This document shows positions 25,399 through 33,647 of a stretch of 64,000 nucleotides of DNA, one piece after another (position 1 is the first letter of the stretch; each line of letters opens with the position of its first letter). The position numbers and the translations under genes were made by a program. The notes beneath the pieces were generated by a model that had not been told where the DNA came from, did not search any database, and was given only the letters and a program-made list of their open reading frames with translations. Origin of the DNA: Lysobacteraceae bacterium (GTDB taxonomy: Bacteria > Bdellovibrionota > UBA1018 > JAGTJX01); assembly GCA_023657465.1 (NCBI GenBank), contig JAGTJX010000003.1, positions 561,889-625,888 of the forward strand. Reading direction: 5' to 3'.

Positions 25399-26643
25399 AT
25401 GAAAAAAACTTTTTTTATTCTTTTTATGCTTTTTATTTCATCTGTTTTGTTTTTTAATTCATATGCATTCGCTCAATTCGATTGGAATCCCGAATATCGA
25501 TCGATGACAGAGCTAGATCCCACGCAGTTCGAATTACCTTCGAACGTAAACGCCACCTATCAATCTAATGCGATGACCTATGTATTTCTGCCAGAATGGC
25601 AACATCGGTGGTTACTCTCTAAAAACTCATTCACAATGGCATTTGGCAGTTTAGGTTCAAGACAGTTTTTAATGGATCGACACTTAAGACTCAAAGAATC
25701 CGTACGTGATTGGCTCGAGCTTAGAGTGAATTATTTTGACCAGAAAAATTTCGAAGATCAACAAATGCATTTTTACTTAGAACCCGTTATTTGGTTTAAA
25801 TCCTGGCTGGGAGTTTCTGCTTATTTTGAGCCTGAGTTCCAAAAAAGAAATGATAATATTGGATATGCACTATTAGTGAAGCCTGATGAACAATCTGAAC
25901 TCAAGCTATTCTATACAGATATTCTGTTCACAAGAAACTCGCGGAATAACATCAGTGATCGATTTCTTAACTCACCTACTGCTTACGGGGCTGTATACCG
26001 TACAGTAAACACGGAACAGTTCTTAGAGGCGGCTGTGAGGTTTGAATTGCCCGTTCGCTGGAACTATCCTGATACAACTAATCTCTATCAGTATTATCGC
26101 TCCATGATTCAAGTGATGGGATCAAGAAAAATTACTCAGGACGTGAGATTGAACGTGAGGTTACTAGCAGATCGACTGTCGGAATCAGCTACTTCTACTC
26201 CAGCTGCTGAATCTTGGCTAAAAGACCGAATCATGGGTACTCTCTCTACATCACTCTATAACGTAGGCCCATTCTCTCGCTGGACGATTATCCCTGGACT
26301 TCATTTTGCATACCGAGGTTGGGCGTCAAACACTGGAAACGCAACTCTGTCACAGGCTATTCCTCAAATTTGGATTGAAATGCCTGCATTCGGAGAAGGA
26401 GACAACGAAGACCGAATTTCACTCGGTTGGGATATTGATGTTTTCACTACGTGGACCACTGGCCCCATCTTAGCAGAAACCAGAGGAACAGGATGGGAAC
26501 ACCGCTTGAATACAAAATACGAAATCAAGCTGATCAATAAGTTAAGCGCAGTCGCTATGGCTACCTTCAATATCAATAATATCACTTCAGGTAGCCTACA
26601 TATTTTTCAAGGCGGAGCTGCTCAAGTCCAGTATTTGTTTTAA
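25399..26643 (+). CDS. Exported protein, probable outer-membrane barrel, unknown function
   Basis: 414 residues with signal peptide MKKTFFILFMLFISSVLFFN through AFA-QFDW. The mature part is rich in aromatic residues and beta-like strands (RDWLELRVNYFDQKNFEDQQ; ISLGWDIDVFTTWTTGP; LSAVAMATFNINNITSG) and ends GGAAQVQYLF with a C-terminal Phe, typical of outer-membrane barrels. Only about 22 bases separate its ATG from that of the divergent gene, leaving little room for two promoters. Family not recognised. Confidence 0.65.
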   Translation: MKKTFFILFMLFISSVLFFNSYAFAQFDWNPEYRSMTELDPTQFELPSNVNATYQSNAMTYVFLPEWQHRWLLSKNSFTMAFGSLGSRQFLMDRHLRLKESVRDWLELRVNYFDQKNFEDQQMHFYLEPVIWFKSWLGVSAYFEPEFQKRNDNIGYALLVKPDEQSELKLFYTDILFTRNSRNNISDRFLNSPTAYGAVYRTVNTEQFLEAAVRFELPVRWNYPDTTNLYQYYRSMIQVMGSRKITQDVRLNVRLLADRLSESATSTPAAESWLKDRIMGTLSTSLYNVGPFSRWTIIPGLHFAYRGWASNTGNATLSQAIPQIWIEMPAFGEGDNEDRISLGWDIDVFTTWTTGPILAETRGTGWEHRLNTKYEIKLINKLSAVAMATFNINNITSGSLHIFQGGAAQVQYLF

Positions 26644-26649
26644 TTTAAT

Positions 26650-27645
26650 CTAGAAACACTCTTTGATTTTAATGGGTTCAACTTGATTCTCTTTAAAAAC
26701 ATCGAATCTGAGGCACTTATTTTCAGAATCGAAATAATGAAACTTTATATCTGACCCACAGAGATCTGGGTGATTGATGCAAAATTGTTTTTGAGAATAT
26801 CTCTTTTGAATAACCCATTCGGAATTTGTACTTTCAATGGAGTAAAGTCTCGGTGCAACTTTGATATATTCACCGCCCAAAAAGTAAGGAGCAAAGTCAT
26901 ACAAAAACAACTTTTCAGATCCAGCTTCAGTAATCAGTCCGATTCTATTCCAATCACCTACTTGTACGGATCCGATTATTCTTAACTTACGGTCATCTAG
27001 TAGAGCCCTAAACCTTATTTCTTTAGATTCTAAATCTTCTATGCTGAGAACTATACTCTGATCTAATCGGTAGAAACTTAAACTCTGAATGAATTTACTC
27101 TTCGATTTAAGATTGAGCTCTTTTGGTTTTTCTTCGGTTAATCGTTTCAGTTGAAAACTATTTGGTCTCTTGCGATTGTATGCAAACTCAATGATTCCGT
27201 TAGGATCATTGCAGTACCAAACTGGACTCACTGTCTCAATATCTAAATTATTTTCACAAATCTCAACTCGATTCTGAGACTTGAGAGGAACAAGTATGAA
27301 TCGCTCTTTTAGTTTTATATACTGATTTCCCGAACGAAGAATGAATTCGAGACTTTGAGGGGATCGATTTTGTATGACGCTCTTGATTGAGAAGGAAATT
27401 AAAGAATAGGATGGTTCTTGGTGAACGAATACAAAGGATTTTGATTTTCGATTAATCAATACTTCGAAATCAGAGCTATCTCCGCCATCAATTCTCAGAG
27501 TACAAACGGATTCAGGACTGAGCCATGTAGTATGGGTCATCAACGAAGGATGACTCGATGTGCAATTAATTTCGGAGTAACTCACAATCCCAGATGACTG
27601 ACTATACGAGTTGATGCTGATTAAAAAAAAGAATAGATAATGCAT
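26650..27645 (-). CDS. Secreted protein of unknown function
   Basis: 331 residues with a short signal peptide (MHYLFFFLISINSYSQSSG). The mature part is beta-rich with several cysteines (SEINCTS, SVCTLRI, VEICENN, VWYCNDP, QFCINHPDLCG, NKCLRF, IKECF) suggesting disulfides in the periplasm or outside. No domain recognised. Convergent with the preceding barrel gene, six bases apart, no terminator visible. Confidence 0.6.
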   Translation of the reverse strand: MHYLFFFLISINSYSQSSGIVSYSEINCTSSHPSLMTHTTWLSPESVCTLRIDGGDSSDFEVLINRKSKSFVFVHQEPSYSLISFSIKSVIQNRSPQSLEFILRSGNQYIKLKERFILVPLKSQNRVEICENNLDIETVSPVWYCNDPNGIIEFAYNRKRPNSFQLKRLTEEKPKELNLKSKSKFIQSLSFYRLDQSIVLSIEDLESKEIRFRALLDDRKLRIIGSVQVGDWNRIGLITEAGSEKLFLYDFAPYFLGGEYIKVAPRLYSIESTNSEWVIQKRYSQKQFCINHPDLCGSDIKFHYFDSENKCLRFDVFKENQVEPIKIKECF

Positions 27646-27711
27646 TTAGCCCCCCAGCTAGTATAGGGAATAGATACATCGGCTATTTTTTGATTTCAAT
27701 GATAGATATGA

Positions 27712-29097
27712 TTAGTCACAACGATTTGAAGTGACTACCTCACCTGTGGCAATGTCATAAGTCTTGCCGTTGAGGTTAAAGGTTAAAACGCTGCAGTAAA
27801 CCTGGTTAATTTTACTTGTTTTGTTTCTTTGATAACCATTACCACAAGCATAGGCTCTCCAGTTCATCGCAAAGTCTGAAGGCTTATTCTTGATTTTATC
27901 ACTACTTATCTGAACTCCAAGACACTTCGCTACTTCATTTAAAAAAGCTCTATTTTCTTTAGAAATCGTGATCTCTTGAGAAGGCTTTGAATTCATCTCT
28001 TGTTTAGTAATGTACTGAGATTTTGAATCTGTAATTTTGCAATAATCAACCGATACGGTTTTAATGACACCCTTATTCATTCTTTTTTCATCTTCTTTTA
28101 TTATTTCTGCATCATAGCCAGGAGGTGCGACACAAGCATCTCTCTTAGATTTCAGATAACAAACAACGCCTTCAGTAGTAAAAAGCGGAAACGAATAATG
28201 ATCGGGATCTTTTGTACAACGAACACCTGCAGCTTTACGAATTTCATATGAATCTGATTTCGGAGTACGGCCTGAAATACTCGCTCTGGATTCGACCGGT
28301 GACTGAACTCCGCAATTAGCTTTAGGTGAATTTGGAGCTAGGCCTGAATAAGAATACCTACTTTTATCGCCTAAGGTGTCACACTTCTTCTCAAAGAGAT
28401 CCCCTTTTGCTTTCAATGCTGAATCAGAAACCGCAAGAAACTGATAGCCAATTAAGACATCAGTGAGTTTGAATGCGCCGCCCTTATCGTAGCATTTGAA
28501 GTTAGTTTTCCACTCACTCTTATGATGAATCAGCGCATTAGACAGACATTCACAGAGATTCGACTTGTCTGGCTCAGTAGTGCAGTCGGGTTTTCCAGAC
28601 TTTTTAGTAACATTAGCTTTAGGTTCGGGAGTTTTGCTATTTACTTCCTTAGGAATATTTTTAGAATTTAAATCTTTTGCCACTTCAGCTGTAAGTTTAC
28701 ACGTGTTTGCATCAAACCATTTAAAATCACCATATTTTGCAATGAGTTCAACTCCTTGAGCTTTGAGCTTCGGATCGGAGTATACAATGTCACTGAGACA
28801 GAATGGTTGCATCAGATTCACTTTTTGGTTAATTTTTTCCTGCAATTCAGGATTTTTTTTGATTTCCTCTAGAAACTCCGTTTGCAGAGCAATAGGGAGA
28901 GACTCAATTTTAGGAGGAATTGTTTCTGTAATTATTTTATTTTCAACAACTGTCTTAGCTTTTAATACTGGATCTTCGCAAAATTCAGACCAACCTAGCG
29001 CACACTGAACATCTCTGAGTTTAACTTTTTCTAGAGCTTGCACAGGAAATGGAATTGAGAAGAGAGTGAAAACAAAAAGAGTAAGGATTCTATTCAT
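27712..29097 (-). CDS. Cysteine-rich secreted protein of unknown function
   Basis: About 461 residues from ATG 29097, which begins a clean signal peptide (MNRILTLFVFTLFSIPFPVQA-LE); an in-frame ATG lies eight codons upstream. Around 17 cysteines are spread over the mature protein (for example CEDPVLK, DKSNLCECLS, FKCYDKGG, GVRCTKDPD, VVCYLKSKRDACVAPPG, YCSVLT, SNRCD), so a disulfide-stabilised extracellular protein is likely. The central part is Lys/Pro-rich and low complexity. The C-terminal FNLNGKTYDIATGEVV is a repeated-strand-like end. No family recognised. Confidence 0.6.
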   Translation of the reverse strand: MNRILTLFVFTLFSIPFPVQALEKVKLRDVQCALGWSEFCEDPVLKAKTVVENKIITETIPPKIESLPIALQTEFLEEIKKNPELQEKINQKVNLMQPFCLSDIVYSDPKLKAQGVELIAKYGDFKWFDANTCKLTAEVAKDLNSKNIPKEVNSKTPEPKANVTKKSGKPDCTTEPDKSNLCECLSNALIHHKSEWKTNFKCYDKGGAFKLTDVLIGYQFLAVSDSALKAKGDLFEKKCDTLGDKSRYSYSGLAPNSPKANCGVQSPVESRASISGRTPKSDSYEIRKAAGVRCTKDPDHYSFPLFTTEGVVCYLKSKRDACVAPPGYDAEIIKEDEKRMNKGVIKTVSVDYCKITDSKSQYITKQEMNSKPSQEITISKENRAFLNEVAKCLGVQISSDKIKNKPSDFAMNWRAYACGNGYQRNKTSKINQVYCSVLTFNLNGKTYDIATGEVVTSNRCD

Positions 29098-29133
29098 GGC
29101 AAGCCTCCGTGCTTTATCCATGTATAGTTTATC

Positions 29134-29841
29134 TTAGATTAAGGAAGTTGGCATTTCTAGATTAGGATTCTCAGTGATCGACAAAGGATTGACGAAGAAA
29201 CTCGCAAGAGCAGTTTCAAGCTCAGCTCTCCAGGGTTTTAATGCGATTTCAGACTTAAAATCAGCCACTCTCGTCATCACATCACTCTTAAATCCACAAG
29301 GAGAAATGAGATTAAACCCAGCAGGATCATTCACTACATTAATTGCGATCCCATGAAGAGTCACCCACTTACGAACTGCAATCCCCACAGAAGCAATCTT
29401 CTTATCTTGTCCATAGTGATCCTTCACCCAAACTCCGGATGAGTCTTTGATTCTGAATCCCGTAATTCCATAGAGGTGCTCGAGTGCATCGATGGCTACT
29501 TGTTCAAGTCTGCGAATGTAGGCTGCGATGTCGTTGATTTTAATAATTGGATACATGACGAGCTGTCCTGGCCCATGCCAGGTGAGATCCCCACCTCGTT
29601 CACATTCAGCGTAATCTACGCCTTCAGGAATGAGAGTGAAAATGGGTTTAGATCTCTCTCTTGTTTCAGTCTCTTCACCTGTTTTGAATTGCAGTCCACG
29701 TCCACGAGTAATAACTGGGTAATGCTCAATGAATAAAACTCGGTCAGTGGACTCGTCCGTCGCGCGAGTCTGCGCCCAAACTTGCATGAGCGCGTAAGCG
29801 TCTTTGAACCGTGATAATTCGGGTAGACTGATGAACTCCAT
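29134..29841 (-). CDS. lipB: Lipoyl(octanoyl) transferase
   Basis: 235 residues. Moves the octanoyl group from acyl-carrier protein to lipoyl domains. Family motifs: RGGDLTWHGPGQLVMYPI (82-99), the catalytic-site lysine in KKIASVGIAVRKWV (Lys148) and the nucleophile Cys182 in PCGFKSDVMT. It lies 6 bases downstream of lpdA in the cluster lipA-E2-lpdA-lipB, so lipoate assembly and its acceptor protein are made together. Confidence 0.95.
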   Translation of the reverse strand: MEFISLPELSRFKDAYALMQVWAQTRATDESTDRVLFIEHYPVITRGRGLQFKTGEETETRERSKPIFTLIPEGVDYAECERGGDLTWHGPGQLVMYPIIKINDIAAYIRRLEQVAIDALEHLYGITGFRIKDSSGVWVKDHYGQDKKIASVGIAVRKWVTLHGIAINVVNDPAGFNLISPCGFKSDVMTRVADFKSEIALKPWRAELETALASFFVNPLSITENPNLEMPTSLI

Positions 29842-29847
29842 AAAACC

Positions 29848-31287
29848 TTAAGCTCTTGCTTCAGGAGTATTGGGCTTAGGAGACTTACGTTGGAAGATGT
29901 GAATTGCGTGCCCGTGAGTCGCTTCTGCAGCTTCCATGAGTGCTTCTGGTAATGTCGGATGCGCGTGTACAGTGAGTGCGAGATCTTCGACTTGTGCGCC
30001 CATCTCAATCGCGAGAGTCGCTTCTGCAATGAGGTTTGAAGCTTCTACTCCTACGATGTGAACTCCGAGAAGTCTTCCGGTCTTAGCATCGCCCACTACT
30101 TTTACGAATCCATCAGACTCAGTCACAGAAAGTGCTCTGCCGTTTGCTGCGAATGGGAACACACCCACTTGAGTTTGGAATCCCTTGGCCTTAGCTTCAG
30201 CGTCTGACAGTCCAACAGTCGCAATCTCTGGATCAGTGAAGATCACAGCAGGCATCGCGAGAATGTCATACGTGGTTTTCATTCCTCCGATCGCTTCAGC
30301 AGCGACCATTCCTTCTTTGGAACCTTTGTGAGCAAGAAGCGGTTGACCTGCAATATCTCCGATTGCGTAAATGTGCGGAACATTCGTCTGTCTTGCAGCG
30401 TTCACGAGGATGAAGCCCTTACTGTCGAGCTTCACTCCGGTCTTCTCAAGTCCAATACCGTCACTGTTTGGAACACGACCAATGGTGACGAGGACTTTAT
30501 CCACTGTGATGGTTTCTGATTTGCCACCAGATTCTACGACGACCTTAACGTTTGCTCCGTCCTTCTTAACAGACTTCACCGCAGTTCCTGTTTTCACAGT
30601 GACTCCGCGTTTATCTAAACTTTTTGCTACGACCTTCACAAGATCTTGATCCATGGTACCGAGAAGCACTGGACCTGCTTCAACGACTGTGACTTTGGTT
30701 CCCACTTTTGCGTAGAAGGTACCTAGCTCAAGTCCAATGTATCCACCACCGATGCAGAGCATAGACTTAGGTACGGATTGAAGATGAAGTGCTCCAGTGG
30801 AGTCTAGGACATCCTTATTATCGATGGTCACTCCTGGAATAGAGAACGGACGAGAACCTGTCGCAATCACAATCTGATTGAATGTGACTGTGGTGGTTTC
30901 CTTGTCGCTCTTAACTTCGAGAGCCTTAGGTCCTGTGAACTTGGCGTCGCCTGCGAGGATAGTCACACCGTTCGCTTTGAGTAATCCACCCACTCCACCC
31001 GTGAGTTTCTTCACGACTGAGTCTTTCCACTTCATGAGCTTGGGGAGATTGACTTTCACAGATCCCACATCAATGCCGATCTCGTCTGCGTGCTTAATCT
31101 TCTCAACAAGAGAGCCTGCATAAATGAGCGCCTTCGAAGGAATACATCCACGGTTCAAACACACGCCGCCCAGTTCATCGCGATCGATGATGGTCACTTT
31201 CTTACCCAATTGAGCCAGTCTGATTGCGCAGACATAGCCTGCAGGGCCTGAACCTAGAACGACGACGTCAGCAGTTTGTGTAGCCAT
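29848..31287 (-). CDS. lpdA: Dihydrolipoyl dehydrogenase (E3)
   Basis: 479 residues, normal length. FAD-binding GSGPAGY (12-18), redox-active disulfide Cys43/Cys48 in GGVCLNRGCIPSKAL, NAD-binding GGGYIGLELGTFYAKVG in the middle and the catalytic His in HAHPTLPEALMEA near the C-terminus. Reoxidises dihydrolipoamide on the E2 encoded just upstream, with NAD+ as acceptor. Confidence 0.96.
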   Translation of the reverse strand: MATQTADVVVLGSGPAGYVCAIRLAQLGKKVTIIDRDELGGVCLNRGCIPSKALIYAGSLVEKIKHADEIGIDVGSVKVNLPKLMKWKDSVVKKLTGGVGGLLKANGVTILAGDAKFTGPKALEVKSDKETTTVTFNQIVIATGSRPFSIPGVTIDNKDVLDSTGALHLQSVPKSMLCIGGGYIGLELGTFYAKVGTKVTVVEAGPVLLGTMDQDLVKVVAKSLDKRGVTVKTGTAVKSVKKDGANVKVVVESGGKSETITVDKVLVTIGRVPNSDGIGLEKTGVKLDSKGFILVNAARQTNVPHIYAIGDIAGQPLLAHKGSKEGMVAAEAIGGMKTTYDILAMPAVIFTDPEIATVGLSDAEAKAKGFQTQVGVFPFAANGRALSVTESDGFVKVVGDAKTGRLLGVHIVGVEASNLIAEATLAIEMGAQVEDLALTVHAHPTLPEALMEAAEATHGHAIHIFQRKSPKPNTPEARA

Positions 31288-31293
31288 TGATGA

Positions 31294-32562
31294 TTACTCC
31301 TCTAGTACTAAAAGACTTGGGTTTTCGATGTAAGGAATAAACACTTTCATGAACTCAGCAGCAACTGCGCCGTCCACGATTCTGTGATCTAGAGAGATCG
31401 AGAACAATGTCCAATCACGAATGACCATTTTTTCTCTTCCACCAATGACTTTAACCACTGGTTTACGGAAAATTTTATTGAAGCCCAGGATCGCCACTTC
31501 TGGGAAGTTGATGATCGGAGTGGCGAATAATCCACCGATCGATCCTGCATTCGTCAGCGTGATCGTTCCACCCGTGAGGTCTTCCATCGTGAGGCGCTTC
31601 GCGCGAGATTTGTCGACGAGATCTTGAATTTCTTTTGCGAGCTGAAGAAGAGACTTTGATTCTACGTTCTTCACAACTGGAGCAGTAAGTCCGTCATCGG
31701 TCTGAACAGAGAGACCGATGTTATAGTAATGCTTCATCACGATTTCGTTGGTCGCTTCATCCAATGTAGCGTTCATGATTGGGAATCGCTTGAGCGCTGC
31801 AACCATGGCCTTCATCACAATCGGAAGATAAGTGACTTTGATTCCCTGTTTAGCACCTAACTCCTTCGCAGCGTTACGAAGCTTCACTAGCTCAGTAGCA
31901 TCGCACTCTTCGACGTAAGTGAAGTGAGCTGCTTTGTCTTTTGAGAGACGCATTTTTTCAGAAATTTTCTTACGAAGTCCTTTGAATGCGATTCGCTCTT
32001 CGCCGCCTGAATGAACGGAACGAGTTTGAGTCGCAGGACGAGAAGATTTGTTTCCACCTTTGATGAAGTTTTCAATGTCTTCGCGCATGACTCTGTTGTT
32101 AGGTCCTGATCCACTGATCATTCCTAGATCTGCACCCATTTCGCGAGCGAAACGACGTGCGGATGGAGCTGCGGTGACTTTCGATCCGAGCGATACAGCA
32201 GTTGCTGGTATCGCGACTTGAGCTGCTGAAACTGCGCCGCTAGATGCTGGCGCCGGTGCTTTTGCATGCTGTGAGCTCGGAGCATGTGCTGCGGGAGACG
32301 GCGGATTCGCTGCTGCTTTAGAACCAGCTGCGCCTTCATATTTAATAAGAGTCTGTCCGACTTTCACTACGGAACCTTCTTTGGCTTCAAGCGAGAGAAC
32401 CATGCCCGTGAATGGAGCTGGAATTTCCATCGTTGCTTTGTCAGTCATGACTTCGCAAATGGGTTGGTCGTCTTTCACCACATCGCCTACAGCGACTCTC
32501 CATTTTACGAGTTCGCCTTCGTGAACGCCTTCGCCTAGTTCCGGTAGTTTATAATCGGCCAT
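31294..32562 (-). CDS. Dihydrolipoyl acyltransferase E2 of a 2-oxoacid dehydrogenase complex, probably branched-chain
   Basis: 422 residues. N-terminal lipoyl domain (Lys42 in VMTDKATMEIPAP is the lipoylated residue), an Ala/Pro/Ser linker, the peripheral-subunit-binding domain (APSARRFAREMGADLG...NRVMREDIENFI) and the C-terminal catalytic domain ending with the His motif SLDHRIVDGAVAAEFM. No E1 genes are adjacent, so pyruvate, 2-oxoglutarate and branched-chain complexes all remain possible; the leucine-degradation locus in this window makes the branched-chain complex attractive. It overlaps the lipA gene by 14 bases. Confidence 0.88.
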   Translation of the reverse strand: MADYKLPELGEGVHEGELVKWRVAVGDVVKDDQPICEVMTDKATMEIPAPFTGMVLSLEAKEGSVVKVGQTLIKYEGAAGSKAAANPPSPAAHAPSSQHAKAPAPASSGAVSAAQVAIPATAVSLGSKVTAAPSARRFAREMGADLGMISGSGPNNRVMREDIENFIKGGNKSSRPATQTRSVHSGGEERIAFKGLRKKISEKMRLSKDKAAHFTYVEECDATELVKLRNAAKELGAKQGIKVTYLPIVMKAMVAALKRFPIMNATLDEATNEIVMKHYYNIGLSVQTDDGLTAPVVKNVESKSLLQLAKEIQDLVDKSRAKRLTMEDLTGGTITLTNAGSIGGLFATPIINFPEVAILGFNKIFRKPVVKVIGGREKMVIRDWTLFSISLDHRIVDGAVAAEFMKVFIPYIENPSLLVLEE

Positions 32563-33547
32563 GTGATTCTCCTCTTATTTTGGCTTCAATGAAAAATTCT
32601 GCTGCTTTGTAGCTAGACCTTACCATGGCGCCTGAAGCGACATACATAAATCCAGCCTCTAATGACTGTTTCTCATAAAGTTTAAACTCATCGGGAGTGA
32701 CGAATCGCTCCACAGGAAGGTGACTAATCGTTGGTCTCAAATATTGCCCCAGTGTGAGGACATCGACATCGAAACCACGAAGGTCTTCATATGCTTCGAG
32801 GAGTTCTGTTTCTGTTTCACCAAGGCCTAACATAATAGAAGACTTCGTGTAGAGCTTGCGTCCCACTGATGTGGCGTAATTCTTCGCAGCCCTTAATGTT
32901 CCTAAACTTTGGAGATATCCCGCGCGTGGGTCACGCACACGGTACTGAAGACGCTTCACGGTCTCTACGTTGTGAGCGTAAACATCCACGCCTGAATCGA
33001 CGATGATTTTGATGCAATCGGCTTCGCCACGGAAATCGGGAACGAGTGCTTCGACGATGATCGAAGGGTCGAGACGTTTGATCTCTTGGATAGTCTCTGC
33101 AAAATGGTTTGCGCCTTGGTCGTCGAGATCATCACGATCAACGCTCGTGAGAACGACGTACTTGAGCTTCATCGATGCCACAGACTGAGCTACATGCTTC
33201 GGCTCCTTCGGATCAAGCGGTGGCGGAATACGCGAAGTTTTGATCGCGCAGAATCTGCACGCACGCGTACAGACATCGCTTCCGATCATGAATGTAGCAG
33301 TTCCCGATGCCCAGCACTCAGAGAGATTCGGACAACGAGCTTCTTCGCACACGGTGTGGAGTTTGCGCTCATGTAGCATTTCTTTGATTCTGAGATAATT
33401 ATCGCCTGAGGGTGGACGGACTCGGATCCAATCTGGTTTCTTGCTCGATGGGATTTGGGCCGCACGAGAGGGTGAGATCGGACTCTCCATCTCTTCGTCA
33501 CGAGGGCTCACTTGATCCAAAATAGGTAGCTCTAGGAAAATACTCAT
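32549..33547 (-). CDS. lipA: Lipoyl synthase
   Basis: 332 residues. Radical SAM enzyme that inserts two sulfurs into octanoyl-lipoyl domains. Both iron-sulfur cluster sites are visible: the auxiliary cluster Cys67, Cys72, Cys78 (CEEARCPNLSEC) and the SAM cluster Cys93, Cys97, Cys100 (CTRACRFC), plus the C-terminal VRSSYKA motif with the last cluster-ligating Ser. First gene of the lipA-E2-lpdA-lipB cluster and divergent from the TadG-like gene. Confidence 0.96.
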   Translation of the reverse strand: MSIFLELPILDQVSPRDEEMESPISPSRAAQIPSSKKPDWIRVRPPSGDNYLRIKEMLHERKLHTVCEEARCPNLSECWASGTATFMIGSDVCTRACRFCAIKTSRIPPPLDPKEPKHVAQSVASMKLKYVVLTSVDRDDLDDQGANHFAETIQEIKRLDPSIIVEALVPDFRGEADCIKIIVDSGVDVYAHNVETVKRLQYRVRDPRAGYLQSLGTLRAAKNYATSVGRKLYTKSSIMLGLGETETELLEAYEDLRGFDVDVLTLGQYLRPTISHLPVERFVTPDEFKLYEKQSLEAGFMYVASGAMVRSSYKAAEFFIEAKIRGESHGRL

Positions 33548-33647
33548 TTAAGTCCAACCACTATAGCAGAACTCTTGGCGTGACTAGACGCGTCAAATTC
33601 ACTAAACAAGCTGACAATGCACAGCGCCTCGGTCAAACTAGAGTGAG

